64,000 nt of DNA from Chitinophaga sp. GTDB lineage: Bacteria > Bacteroidota > Bacteroidia > Chitinophagales > Chitinophagaceae. Of this stretch, positions 33,577-42,710 are shown in pieces (the stretch's first letter is position 1; every line of letters starts with the position of its first letter). The DNA lies in contig NZ_JAGHZS010000002.1 in the NCBI RefSeq assembly GCF_017745275.1, forward strand, positions 855,859 through 919,858, written 5' to 3'. The notes below the pieces were generated by a model that was not told the origin of the DNA, did not search any database, and saw nothing but the letters and a program-made list of their open reading frames with translations. The position numbers and the translations under genes were made by a program.

Positions 33577-34360
33577 TCCGCCAGTCTTTCCGGAAGTGCG
33601 AGAAGTCGTGATATCCCAATGCTTCCCAATCTGCTTTGTAGCCGTGTTGTACATATTGCATCACCGCTTCCCGGAAGCGTAAAATAGACAGGCAATGCTT
33701 GGGTTGCACGCCCAGCGAAGCCGTAAAATATCTTTCCAGCGTGCGGGGGGAAAGGTATAACAGGGCAGCCAGTTTCTTGAGCTGGTAGCCGGATTGCAAC
33801 AGGGCCGGGCTGTTGAGTGATTGCTGTACATAATGAAAATGCCTGCTGTCGGCCGGCAAGGGCGACTGTGCCCGCAGGAACTCATCCAGCAATGTTTTGA
33901 TCTGATCAGGATTGACCGCCTCATAAACAGCAGCTTCCAGCCTGGAGATATTGGGTACAGCATCGCCGGCGGGAAGTGTTTTTCCATTGATCTCGGCTCC
34001 TTTGATATGAAACAGGTAGTTCAATGAGGCCGGTTTAAATTTGATGCCTACCAGGTAGTTATTAAAGAGATGGCGATACGCTACAGCAGTGGGCCTGTAA
34101 CCAAGTAATTCACTGTGCGTGCTGGTATGCAGGAACTTGTTTTGCGCATCATATATTTCAAACGGAGCGCCCAGGTTAAGCACCAGCGAAGAGCAGAGAT
34201 TAGCCAGCAGTAATTCGCGGAACTCCTGTTGTTGCAGTTGAGGCTGACGAAGATCCAGCAGCCAGTAATACACCACGTGCGCTGAAAGATCCTGCGCGGG
34301 CGCCATGAAGCGGTACTGCCTGGAAAAATATTGCTGGTCTATGAGCTCAATGGCTTGCAT
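33521..34360 (-). CDS. AraC-family regulator with palindrome-encoded C-terminus
   Basis: 279 residues. An N-terminal sensor region (about 1-150) is followed by an AraC HTH (about 180-260: YQLKKLAALLYLSPRTLERYFTASLGVQPKHCLSILRFREAV, then ADWEALGYHDFSHFRKDWRR). The usual domain ends at about residue 260; the final tail (RAESRKQKAILANEQSI) is encoded by the inverted repeat at 33461-33576. The repeat has probably replaced the original stop. Target genes are unknown. Confidence 0.82.
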   Translation of the reverse strand: MQAIELIDQQYFSRQYRFMAPAQDLSAHVVYYWLLDLRQPQLQQQEFRELLLANLCSSLVLNLGAPFEIYDAQNKFLHTSTHSELLGYRPTAVAYRHLFNNYLVGIKFKPASLNYLFHIKGAEINGKTLPAGDAVPNISRLEAAVYEAVNPDQIKTLLDEFLRAQSPLPADSRHFHYVQQSLNSPALLQSGYQLKKLAALLYLSPRTLERYFTASLGVQPKHCLSILRFREAVMQYVQHGYKADWEALGYHDFSHFRKDWRRRAESRKQKAILANEQSI

Positions 34361-34439
34361 GGCGGAGCATTGATTGTATCCGCAATTTACAAATAAGCCG
34401 TTATTATTTTTTCCAGGTGGCCGGATGAACTTTTTTAAA

Positions 34440-34627
34440 AAAAGCCTGTTAACTATGTATTACTATGAAAAACACTATTGCAGCAGCTAACTCCTCCTGT
34501 ATTAGGTTTTCCCCGTTTACCTTTTAAAATCATCAAGATACGGTTGATAAACAGGCACAGCATCCTGTAATGGTTAAGGATGTGCAGGGGCGGGCCCTTG
34601 AGCGATGTAGCGCCCGCCCTTTTTTTA
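34440..34627 (+). ncRNA. Putative small RNA or mini-gene with its own terminator
   Basis: A clear plus-strand terminator (34588-34627) lies between two minus-strand genes, where no plus-strand gene is known. Upstream is a 20-codon frame (34465-34527, MKNTIAAANSSCIRFSPFTF) and a hairpin GCACAGCATCCT / AGGATGTGC (near 34557-34585). No convincing promoter was found. A small RNA or a very short peptide transcript would explain the terminator. The upstream boundary given here is a guess. Confidence 0.3.
34588..34627 (+). terminator. Plus-strand Rho-independent terminator without an annotated gene
   Basis: The stem GGGCGGGC (34588-34595) / GCCCGCCC (34612-34619) is followed by TTTTTTTT. The minus-strand side lacks a T tract, so it does not serve the response-regulator gene or the AraC gene. 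Confidence 0.75.
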
Positions 34628-35320
34628 TTACGAAAGATTAAACATAAACCCAATACCGTACACATTCCGGATACTGATATGCTCATTCCCCTGGAAGTAT
34701 TTGCGGAAGCGGGATACAAATACATCCAGACTTCTTCCTACAAAATAATCACTGGTACCCCATACATGATGAAGGATATCTTCACGGCGGATGACTTTAT
34801 TGCTGTTGTGATAAAAGTGCAGCAGCAAATCACTTTCCAACGGCGTGAGAATAGTTTCTTTGCCATTGATATCAGTGAGTTTCAGGGAATCTTTATTAAA
34901 GCGCATGCCGCCTAAGTCGATGGTATTAGGCGCCTGGTGGCCAATTCCCTGGTTTCTCTTCAGGATATTTTTTATACGCAATACCAGTTCATCTACATCA
35001 AAAGGTTTCACGATATAGTCGTCTGCGCCAATCTTTAATCCATGCAGGCGGTCTTTTTTTTCTCCGCGGGCGGTGAGAAAAAGAAAGGGCACCTGGGGTT
35101 GCAATTTGGTCATGCGCTGTGCGAAATCAAATCCATCCATTTCAGGAAGGTTAATATCGATAAGCAGGATATGCCACGCCTGTGGTGTAGCAATAAAAGC
35201 TTCGAGGGCAGCCTGGCCATTTTGGTGCCAGTCCACTTCAAAGTCCATTAGTTCCAGGTATTGCTTTACTACATTACCCAGATCGGTTTCATCTTCCAGC
35301 AGCAGAATGCGATGTTTCAT
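34628..35320 (-). CDS. OmpR/PhoB-type response regulator
   Basis: 230 residues. The receiver domain (about 1-120) has acidic EDE (about 8-10), the phospho-acceptor Asp in LLIDINLPEMDGFDFA (about residue 55), T in FLTARGE and the invariant Lys in DDYIVKPF. The winged-helix DNA-binding domain (about 135-228) reads LTPLESDLLLHFYHNSNKVIRREDILHHVWG...GRSLDVFVSRFRKYF. It overlaps the kinase 3' end by 32 bases, so the two are co-translated. The frame is open to 35401, but the ATG at 35320 starts the receiver fold. Confidence 0.93.
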   Translation of the reverse strand: MKHRILLLEDETDLGNVVKQYLELMDFEVDWHQNGQAALEAFIATPQAWHILLIDINLPEMDGFDFAQRMTKLQPQVPFLFLTARGEKKDRLHGLKIGADDYIVKPFDVDELVLRIKNILKRNQGIGHQAPNTIDLGGMRFNKDSLKLTDINGKETILTPLESDLLLHFYHNSNKVIRREDILHHVWGTSDYFVGRSLDVFVSRFRKYFQGNEHISIRNVYGIGFMFNLS

Positions 35321-36755
35321 GGGTGTTTGTTTTTGTGGGTATGCAAATGGTAAAGGTGCTGCCAACGCCCGGCACACTGTCCACGTGAATGGTCCAGCCA
35401 TGCGTATCCACGCACTGCTTTACATAGTAGAGGCCAAGTCCCAAACCTTTGGTAGGCTTGGAAAGCCGGGGTTGGTGGCGGTAGAATTTTTCAAAAATAT
35501 GGCGTTGGGTATAGGCATCCATGCCGATACCATTATCTTTTATCACGAGATGTAAAGCTTCTTTTTGTGGTACCACCTGGAGTATCACTTCTTTTTGCAG
35601 ATGATCATTGTACTTCACCGCGTTGTCCAGGATATTTTGCAGTAACGTGGTAAAATGAAACGTATCTGTTTCGATGAAAGCTGGTAATGGTTGTGGATCA
35701 AACACGAAATGAATGCCTTTGTTGCTGGTATTCATGCGGTAGATGGCCAGTATTTCGGTGATGAGTTCCTGCAGGTCGTAGCGACTTAGTTTGAGTTGCA
35801 GTTGATCGGTGGCGGCTACGTTGATCACTTTTTCCACGAGTAGTTTCAGTCGCTCTGCCTGCCGGTGAATGATCGCGGATAAAGCCACCAGGCTTTGTTT
35901 ATTGTCCAGTGTTTTTTCGTTCTGTATATTTTTATTGGCCACCATGATGGCGGTGATGGGCGTATTGAATTCGTGTGAGATGTTATTGATAAAGTCGGAT
36001 TTCATATCCGACAAATGTTTTTGGTGTATCCATTTGCGCAACGTAATACCGAATAGCGTAATAACGGCGAGCAGTGTGAGTATGCCGGGCAGAATGGTAT
36101 ATCTCATCTGCCGCAGTACCAGTGTGCGGCGATTGTATGGATCTGCGTAAAAGGAAAACGACAGCGAATAGGAATAGGGCAGGGGAGAATTGGCTACCAG
36201 CGAAGACGCGGCGTTGTTTTGTGTGAGTTGGTGAAGGTTTCCGCAAATATATAATCCCTTTTCATGTTGCTGATCGGCGGGGATCAGGGGATATTTTTTA
36301 AAGCGGTTATAGAGGTTGATGTATTGGTTTTCTTTGAATTTGATATCCAGGCGGTGAATGCATACTGCGTACAGGAGGGAGTCTTTAACCCCGTTGGCAG
36401 CTTTGATGGCTTTCAGTGTACTGTCGGCGTTTTCATGTTGCTGCAACACCTGTATAATGTGGTTTACCAGTTGCTGGGCAACGGTATCGAAGCGGCGTGG
36501 ATTGGTTTTATAGATGTTTTCGAGATAGGGATATTGTGGAATGATGAGGCTGTCGAGCAGTGGTTGTCCGCCGGGAAATAATTTATCATCCGCGATGGCC
36601 AGGTTATATGCTTCGCCGATGCGGCCTTTTTCCTGGTAGTTGAAGCGGCTGTCGAGTAACTGGTAAGTATTATATAGCAGCAGAAATTGTACAATAGCCA
36701 GGGCTACTATACAAATGACGGCTGTCAGGACATAGAGCTTGATAGAGTGCTTCAT
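35289..36755 (-). CDS. Membrane-bound sensor histidine kinase
   Basis: 488 residues. TM1 is at about 7-29 and TM2 at about 220-240, enclosing a periplasmic sensor of unknown ligand. The DHp helix has DMKSDFINNISHEFNTPITAIMV with the phospho-accepting His. The ATPase domain shows LLQNILDNAVKYND (N box), IKDNGIGMD (G1) and TKGLGLGLYYVKQ (G2). It signals to the overlapping response regulator. Regulon not evident. Confidence 0.93.
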   Translation of the reverse strand: MKHSIKLYVLTAVICIVALAIVQFLLLYNTYQLLDSRFNYQEKGRIGEAYNLAIADDKLFPGGQPLLDSLIIPQYPYLENIYKTNPRRFDTVAQQLVNHIIQVLQQHENADSTLKAIKAANGVKDSLLYAVCIHRLDIKFKENQYINLYNRFKKYPLIPADQQHEKGLYICGNLHQLTQNNAASSLVANSPLPYSYSLSFSFYADPYNRRTLVLRQMRYTILPGILTLLAVITLFGITLRKWIHQKHLSDMKSDFINNISHEFNTPITAIMVANKNIQNEKTLDNKQSLVALSAIIHRQAERLKLLVEKVINVAATDQLQLKLSRYDLQELITEILAIYRMNTSNKGIHFVFDPQPLPAFIETDTFHFTTLLQNILDNAVKYNDHLQKEVILQVVPQKEALHLVIKDNGIGMDAYTQRHIFEKFYRHQPRLSKPTKGLGLGLYYVKQCVDTHGWTIHVDSVPGVGSTFTICIPTKTNTHETSHSAAGR

Positions 36756-36962
36756 TCCCTGCTCGGTTAATTTTGGTTGCTGCGTTGATACATGGTGCTC
36801 GATACTCTCCGGATGATGCTGGCAATGCGCGACGCTGTTTGTTGGCTGTTGCTCCCCTAAGATACATTTTTTTCTGATTTAGAAAATCGATTTAGCATTT
36901 TTTATTCCCAGGATGTTTTCCGGAGATGGGATATGCATGGTGATACCGTTGTCTACGGGCAT

Positions 36963-37436
36963 TTAGCGCGGGGTAGCGTAATACCGGCGGCTGATCAGGG
37001 AAAGGGGGATACCAATCATTACCATGAGAATGGCCATGTTGATCAGTGCGCCGGGGAGGCGTAATGGTCCGTGTGGCACGTGGCTGAGTGGTAATACGAT
37101 GAACTGCATGAAAGCCCAGATGATGGCGCCATATACAAGCCCGGCGGCAATAGGGTATTGGCGTAACGCGGTGATTTTTGGGTAGACCATCAGGAAGAGA
37201 AACGACCAGGAGAAGGCGATGAAATAGTGAAACAGCAAGCCCCAGGCGGTCATGGCCGGATCGCCGTTGAAAGCCGCTTTGCCGAATACACCGCTGCTGA
37301 TATACGCAAACAGCCGGGTGAGTGGTTGTCCGTGGCTTACGATGGTAAAATATACCGACGCGGAGAGGATATCGAGCGTGCCGGTGAGGAGGCCGGCCAT
37401 CAGGAGGATGCCGGGAAAAGAGCTGGGAAACCGCAT
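36963..37436 (-). CDS. Four-helix integral membrane protein
   Basis: 157 residues with four hydrophobic helices (GILLMAGLLTGTLDILSASVYF; LLFHYFIAFSWSFLFLMVYP; AAGLVYGAIIWAFMQFIVLPLSHVP; LINMAILMVMIGIPLSLIS). It resembles small uncharacterised membrane proteins near DUF1440 in pattern only. It stands alone between the two-component system and the TetR promoter region. Confidence 0.65.
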   Translation of the reverse strand: MRFPSSFPGILLMAGLLTGTLDILSASVYFTIVSHGQPLTRLFAYISSGVFGKAAFNGDPAMTAWGLLFHYFIAFSWSFLFLMVYPKITALRQYPIAAGLVYGAIIWAFMQFIVLPLSHVPHGPLRLPGALINMAILMVMIGIPLSLISRRYYATPR

Positions 37437-37629
37437 GAAAGGTGGTGTTTATGGTCTTATTAAATTATAAAATTCTATTATAAAAACGGTCGGAAAAAGG
37501 TCAAATTTTAACGTTCTGTGTGAACCAATTATTAAGAAATATTAAAAATTGCTTAAAATTTTGACAGATAATGTTGGTAATCATATTTATATAAGTTAGT
37601 AAAAAGAAAATTTAAACAGTCGATTAAAT

Positions 37630-37658
37630 AAACGCTTGTTTAAATTAAACGTTTGTTT
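37630..37658 (+). promoter_or_regulatory. Tandem TetR-type operator (two AAACGYTTGTTT sites)
   Basis: AAACGCTTGTTT (37630-37641) and AAACGTTTGTTT (37647-37658), 17 bases apart. Each is an AAAC....GTTT dyad. They directly precede and touch the -7 box of the TetR gene, the expected place for autorepression of the efflux operon. Confidence 0.6.
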
Positions 37659-37665
37659 AGTTTTG
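37658..37665 (+). promoter_or_regulatory. -7 element of the TetR/efflux operon (TAGTTTTG)
   Basis: Exact TAnnTTTG match. Its position favours the ATG at 37689 as the start of the TetR gene, since the ATG at 37668 would be at or before the transcription start. Confidence 0.6.
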
Positions 37666-37688
37666 TGATGTCAAATCAAAAAAGGAAC

Positions 37689-38321
37689 ATGGAAGAGTAT
37701 AGTGAAAAACAGCTCTCGATTTTAAAAGTTGCAGAGCGGCTATTTGCCGATCAGGGCTTTCATGGCACTTCGGTAAGAGATATAGCACAGGAAGCGGATG
37801 TAAACATTGCCATGATCTCCTATTATTTCGGATCAAAGGACAAGTTGCTGGAAACGATCTTTACTTATAGACTGGAGGCATCGCGTAAGTTCATCAACGA
37901 ATTGTTGGAGAATGACACCCTGGAGCCGCTGGACAAAATAAATAGTTTAATTGACCGGTTTATCAACAAAATGCTGGGCGAGCAATACTTCCAGTGTATT
38001 ATGAGCCGGGAGCAACTGAACAGTCAGCAAAGCCCTGTAAGGGATTTGATCTGGCAACTGAAAGGAGAGATGCTGGGATTGATGCAGCCGATTGTTACCA
38101 ACGCCCAGGAAGCGGGCATCTTTGATAAAGATGTAGACGTGGAGATGTTGATGACTACTTTATTCGGGACTATTCACCAGGTAATACCTGCCCAACATAT
38201 ACTTAAAAAAAACGCGCCGGCCGACGTTACTACAGACGAAGAGTTCAGCGTGTATATCAAGAACAGAGTAAGTATACATTTAAAAAAATTGTTCAAAGCA
38301 ATCCTAACACATGAATTCTAG
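37689..38321 (+). CDS. TetR/AcrR-family regulator
   Basis: 210 residues. The N-terminal HTH (about 8-55) reads SILKVAERLFADQGFHGTSVRDIAQEADVNIAMISYYFGSKDKLL, the signature of the family. The C-terminal part is a helical ligand-binding domain. It overlaps tolC by 11 bases (stop within the tolC start region). It most likely represses the downstream efflux genes by binding the operator pair at 37630-37658 and is released by a transported compound. Confidence 0.92.
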   Translation: MEEYSEKQLSILKVAERLFADQGFHGTSVRDIAQEADVNIAMISYYFGSKDKLLETIFTYRLEASRKFINELLENDTLEPLDKINSLIDRFINKMLGEQYFQCIMSREQLNSQQSPVRDLIWQLKGEMLGLMQPIVTNAQEAGIFDKDVDVEMLMTTLFGTIHQVIPAQHILKKNAPADVTTDEEFSVYIKNRVSIHLKKLFKAILTHEF

Positions 38322-39666
38322 AAGCATATACACACGATTATATGCGCTTACATCGGGACTCCTGCTGACTTTTTTCTTTCAGACAGCAACCGCACAACAG
38401 AGCGTAAAACCGCTTTCGTTAAATGAAGCCATATCGCTGAGTATACAAAACAGCAAACAATTAAAAGTGAGTAATGCAAAAGTAGCACAGGCTACTGCCT
38501 CACTGAAAGAAGCAAACGAACGCCAGTTACCAGATGCCAGTATTTCAGGTTCATATATGCGTCTCACGCAACCGAACATAGATATGAAAATGAAACTGGG
38601 CAGCGGTAGCGGTGGTTCTTCAGAAAGCCCAAAAGTAAACGAGGCTGCTTACGGATCAGCCAATGTATCTCTCCCGATTTTTGCAGGTGGTAAGATACAA
38701 GCCGGTAAAGAATCGGCACGTTACCTGGAAACAGCTGCCAAACTGGACGTAGATAAGAACCGGGAAGATGTGATCGCGAACACCATTGCAGCCTACAGTA
38801 ACCTTTTTAAGGCGAAGGAAGCAGTAACACTGGTACAGGAAAACATCCGCCAGTCAGACGAGAGAGTGAAAGAGTTTTCCAATAAAGAAAAGAATGGGCT
38901 GCTGGCACGTAACGACCTTCTGAAAGCAGAACTGCAACAATCGAACTACCAGGTAGCTTTAATGGACGCAGAAAACAACCTGAAAATCGCTAACCTGAAT
39001 ATGGATATCATGCTCGGCCTGCCCGAAAACACCGATATCCAGGTAGATACCACCACTTTTAAAGTAGATAACAGTGTAGACGGACGTGGTGTGGCAGAGT
39101 TTGAACAACTGGCGTATCAGAACCGTAAAGATGCCGCTGCCCTCAGCTACCGTGAAAAAGCTGCTGCTGCAGGTATCAAAGGAGCGAAAGCCGACTACTA
39201 TCCTTCGCTGGCACTCACCGGTGGATACATTGCCGCTTACATTCCTAATATTATCACCATTACCAATGCAGTTACTGCAGGCGTAGGTGTCAAGTATAAC
39301 TTAGCTTCTCTCTGGAAAACAGGATCAAAAGTAGCCGGTGCCAAAGCCCAAATGGCAGAAGTACAGGCCAACGAAGAGATGATCGCAGAACGTATACACC
39401 TGGACGTGTATCAATCTTACGAAAACTATCTCCTGAGCCATAAGAAGATGGACACATATATTAAGGCAATAGAACAGGCAGAAGAAAATTACCGGATCAC
39501 GAAGAACAAGCACGACAACAACCTGGCTACCACCACAGACCTGCTCGACGCAGATGTAGCTAAGCTGCAGTCGCACCTGAACTACGCTTATGCAAAAGCA
39601 GATGCCCTCGTAGCTTACAATAAACTGTTGCAGGCAGCCGGTATACTGGAATCAAAGAACAAATAA
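38311..39666 (+). CDS. TolC-family outer-membrane efflux protein
   Basis: 451 residues. The signal peptide ends near FQTATAQQ. Two OEP repeats follow, with the typical long coiled helices (LKVSNAKVAQATASLKEANERQLPDASISGSYMRL; VTLVQENIRQSDERVKEFSNKEKNGLLARNDLLKAELQ; ATTTDLLDADVAKLQSHLNYAYAKADALVAYNKLLQAAGIL). It forms the outer-membrane channel of the tripartite exporter encoded with the two following genes. Confidence 0.92.
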   Translation: MNSRSIYTRLYALTSGLLLTFFFQTATAQQSVKPLSLNEAISLSIQNSKQLKVSNAKVAQATASLKEANERQLPDASISGSYMRLTQPNIDMKMKLGSGSGGSSESPKVNEAAYGSANVSLPIFAGGKIQAGKESARYLETAAKLDVDKNREDVIANTIAAYSNLFKAKEAVTLVQENIRQSDERVKEFSNKEKNGLLARNDLLKAELQQSNYQVALMDAENNLKIANLNMDIMLGLPENTDIQVDTTTFKVDNSVDGRGVAEFEQLAYQNRKDAAALSYREKAAAAGIKGAKADYYPSLALTGGYIAAYIPNIITITNAVTAGVGVKYNLASLWKTGSKVAGAKAQMAEVQANEEMIAERIHLDVYQSYENYLLSHKKMDTYIKAIEQAEENYRITKNKHDNNLATTTDLLDADVAKLQSHLNYAYAKADALVAYNKLLQAAGILESKNK

Positions 39667-39694
39667 TACGCACAAACCAATAAATATCAAAGCC

Positions 39695-40825
39695 GTGGAA
39701 ACGCAAACTCAAACAAAACCTACTAACAATATAAACATGCAGGAAACAACCGCGCCTAAAAAGAAAAGCAAAGGGTTCGTCATAGTGCTGGCAGCGCTGG
39801 TACTGGGTGGCGGTGCATTTGGTATCTCCAAATATATCCATGGTCAACACCATGAAGAAACTGATAATGCGCAGATCGATGCTAACGTGAGCCCGGTAAT
39901 ACCACGTGTATCCGGCTACGTAAAAGAAGTGAGAGTGAAAGATAACCAGTTTGTGAAGAAAGGCGATACCCTGGTAGTGCTGGACGACCGCGACCTGGCC
40001 ATTAAAGTACAACAGGCAGAAAATGCCCTCTATGCTGCACAGGCTAACCTGGGCGCTGCCGAGGCCACTACCGCTGCTGCACAAACCAATATTGGCACTG
40101 CACAGGCACAAATCGCTACCATCGATGCACAAATTGAGGCAGCGAAAGTAAACCTCTGGAGAGCTACCCAGGATTATCAACGTTATGCGAACCTGATCAA
40201 AGATCACTCTATTACCCAACAGGAATTTGAACAGGCTTCTGCCGCCAAACAAACCGCTGAACGTCAGCTGGATGTACTGGCCAGACAAAAAGCAGCAGCT
40301 GCCCGTCAAACCAACGTGGTAACGTCTCAGAGTGGTGCTACTTCCAAGCAAATCAACATCGCCAACGCAGGTATCAAGCAACGTCAGACAGATGTAGAAG
40401 ATGCAAAACTGAACCAGTCATATGCAGTGATCACTGCACCGGAAGATGGTGTGCTGTCAAAAATCTACGTACAGCCAGGACAGTTTGTGCCGGCAGGTCA
40501 GTCGTTATTCACCGTAGTATTGAATACTACTCCATGGGTAGTGGCAAACTTTAAAGAAACACAGCTCGACAAAATGAAACTGGGTCAGAAAGTAACCGTT
40601 CATGTTGACGCGTATCCCGGAAAAGCCATTGAGGGAAAAATTACTTCCTTTTCACCTGCCACCGGTTCTAAATTCGCCCTGTTACCTCCGGATAATGCGT
40701 CTGGTAACTTCGTGAAAGTGGTACAACGTTTACCTGTTAAAATCGAGTTCGATAATCCGAACGACGAAGTGGTAAAACAGCTGCGCCCGGGTATGAACGT
40801 GTTGGTAGATGTGCATCTCAACTAA
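39695..40825 (+). CDS. HlyD/EmrA-type membrane fusion protein
   Basis: 376 residues if read from GTG at 39695 (an ATG at 39737 gives 362). One inner-membrane helix (FVIVLAALVLGGGAFGISKYI) is followed by a lipoyl half-motif (ISPVIPRVSGYVKEVRVKDNQFVKKGDTLVVLDDRDL), an Ala/Gln-rich coiled-coil hairpin, and the second half (AVITAPEDGVLSKIYVQPGQFVPAGQSLFTVV). The beta-barrel and C-terminal RPGMNVLVDVHL close it. It links the DHA2 pump to TolC. Confidence 0.92.
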   Translation: METQTQTKPTNNINMQETTAPKKKSKGFVIVLAALVLGGGAFGISKYIHGQHHEETDNAQIDANVSPVIPRVSGYVKEVRVKDNQFVKKGDTLVVLDDRDLAIKVQQAENALYAAQANLGAAEATTAAAQTNIGTAQAQIATIDAQIEAAKVNLWRATQDYQRYANLIKDHSITQQEFEQASAAKQTAERQLDVLARQKAAAARQTNVVTSQSGATSKQINIANAGIKQRQTDVEDAKLNQSYAVITAPEDGVLSKIYVQPGQFVPAGQSLFTVVLNTTPWVVANFKETQLDKMKLGQKVTVHVDAYPGKAIEGKITSFSPATGSKFALLPPDNASGNFVKVVQRLPVKIEFDNPNDEVVKQLRPGMNVLVDVHLN

Positions 40826-40845
40826 TCATATACATGAATAACAAC

Positions 40846-40966
40846 TTATCCGGAGTTAATAATTAATGGAAACCATGCTAATAATTAACAGACAGGCGTA
40901 ATCGATAGATCAAAGGAAACCTAACAGAAAGGATCATGTCCGTCATTAATTATTAACTCCGGGTAA
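40846..40966. repeat. Inverted repeat between efflux genes (23-bp arms)
   Basis: TTATCCGGAGTTAATAATTA.. (40846-40868) is the reverse complement of ..TAATTATTAACTCCGGGTAA (40944-40966) with one mismatch, around a 75-base loop. It is inside the mRNA between the HlyD and DHA2 genes and could be a processing or stability element. Confidence 0.65.
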
Positions 40967-40996
40967 AATTGTACTCATTCAAAATACAAGTGCTGC

Positions 40997-42574
40997 ATGC
41001 AACAAGAATCCTTGATAGAATACGGCTCGCGCAGGGTGATTATCACCATCACCGCTATATTTTGCGCGTTGCTGGAGATAGTGGACACCACTATCGTAAA
41101 TGTGGCGTTGAATGACATGCGGGGTAACATGGGCGCCACGCTCAGTGAAATCGGTTGGGTGGTTACGGCTTATGCCATTGGTAACGTAATCATTGTACCG
41201 ATGACCAGTTGGTTATCACAACAATTCGGTCGCCGTAACTACTTTGCGGCTTCCATCATCATATTCACCGTTTCATCCTTCCTTTGTGGTAACGCCACCA
41301 GTATGTGGGAGTTAATTATCTTCCGTTTCATACAAGGTTTGGGAGGAGGTGCATTGCTGGTAACCTCACAAACAATTATCACCGAAAGTTACCCGCCCGA
41401 AAAACGCGGTATTGCCCAGGCCATCTATGGTTTAGGGGTGATCATTGGTCCAACGTTAGGACCTCCTTTAGGTGGTTTCATTACCGATAACTACTCCTGG
41501 CCTTATATTTTCTATATTAATATACCCATCGGCGTTATTGCTACCCTGCTTACCCTGCAGTTTGTACGTAGCCCGAAATATGGAGAAAAACGTAGCGTGA
41601 GTGAAATCGACTTCCTCGGAATCGGGCTGCTGGCCGTGATGGTAGGCTCCCTGCAGTTTGTGCTGGAACGCGGACAGGAAGACGATTGGTTCAATGATCC
41701 CACTATTACGGCATTGACCGTCACCAGCGCACTGGCATTGTTCTTTTTCATCTGGCGTGAGCTGACGTACAAAAATCCCATCGTGGAACTTCGGGTACTT
41801 AAAAACGGGAATCTCCGGGTAGGTACGCTCCTGTCCTTTATCATGGGTTTTGGATTATACGGCTCTACGTTTATTATTCCTTTATACACGCAAGGTTCAT
41901 TGGGATGGACGGCTACGCAGTCTGGTATGCTCATGATTCCTGCCGCCCTGACTACGGCTTTCATGATGCCGGTGATTGGTACGTTGCTGGGTAAAGGCTT
42001 CCCGCAACAATACATGGTAGCCAGCGGGATGTTCCTGTTCTTTGTGTTCTGTTTCTGGGGTTATAAAATCATTACACCGGCAGATACCGGCTCAGATGCT
42101 TTCTTCTGGATGCTGATTGTGCGTGGGGTAGGTATGGGATTACTCTTCATTCCGATTACCACCTTATCATTGTCTGGTTTGAAAGGCCAGGAAATCGGCC
42201 AGGGCGCCGCCTTTACAGGGATGATGCGCCAGTTGGGAGGTTCCTTTGGAGTGGCATTGATCACCACTTTTATGGCCCGCCGCAATATGATGCACCGCAG
42301 TGACCTGGTGGCAAAACTGGATGTGAATGATCCGGATGTAATTAACCGGGTAAATGGTTTACAGCACAGTTTCATCGCGAAAGGGATGGATCCGCACAAA
42401 GCGCTGAACAGCGGATACCAGTTACTGGATTATACCATTAGCAAGCAAGCCGCTACGTTGTCGTACATGGATGTATTCCTGTACCTGGGTATGCTCTTCC
42501 TGATCTGTGTACCATTTGTATTAATGGTAAAAGCAAAGAAAGCACCGAAACTGGATCCGTCTGCTATGCACTAA
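40997..42574 (+). CDS. DHA2-family drug:H+ antiporter (EmrB-like)
   Basis: 525 residues with about 14 membrane helices. Motif A-like LSQQFGRRNYFAASI, motif C GLGVIIGPTLGPPLGG and the helix-5/6 SLQFVLERGQEDDWF are typical of EmrB/QacA proteins. With the upstream HlyD and TolC genes it forms a tripartite exporter of toxic compounds, controlled by the TetR gene. A terminator follows at 42641-42675. Confidence 0.93.
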   Translation: MQQESLIEYGSRRVIITITAIFCALLEIVDTTIVNVALNDMRGNMGATLSEIGWVVTAYAIGNVIIVPMTSWLSQQFGRRNYFAASIIIFTVSSFLCGNATSMWELIIFRFIQGLGGGALLVTSQTIITESYPPEKRGIAQAIYGLGVIIGPTLGPPLGGFITDNYSWPYIFYINIPIGVIATLLTLQFVRSPKYGEKRSVSEIDFLGIGLLAVMVGSLQFVLERGQEDDWFNDPTITALTVTSALALFFFIWRELTYKNPIVELRVLKNGNLRVGTLLSFIMGFGLYGSTFIIPLYTQGSLGWTATQSGMLMIPAALTTAFMMPVIGTLLGKGFPQQYMVASGMFLFFVFCFWGYKIITPADTGSDAFFWMLIVRGVGMGLLFIPITTLSLSGLKGQEIGQGAAFTGMMRQLGGSFGVALITTFMARRNMMHRSDLVAKLDVNDPDVINRVNGLQHSFIAKGMDPHKALNSGYQLLDYTISKQAATLSYMDVFLYLGMLFLICVPFVLMVKAKKAPKLDPSAMH

Positions 42575-42640
42575 CGGAACCGTTTTCAACATAAAGATAT
42601 TGTTGCAATAACAGTGTAACAGTTGTAGGTTTAGGTAAAT

Positions 42641-42675
42641 AAGCTCCGATTTTAATCGGGGCTTTGCTTTTTTTT
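42641..42675 (+). terminator. Rho-independent terminator of the efflux operon
   Basis: AAGCTCCGATT and AATCGGGGCTT form a stem with a single mismatch near the base, followed after TGC by a run of T's (42668-42675). Confidence 0.8.
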
Positions 42676-42710
42676 GGGGGTAATACATTAAATTCATACA
42701 AAGCCCCGCT

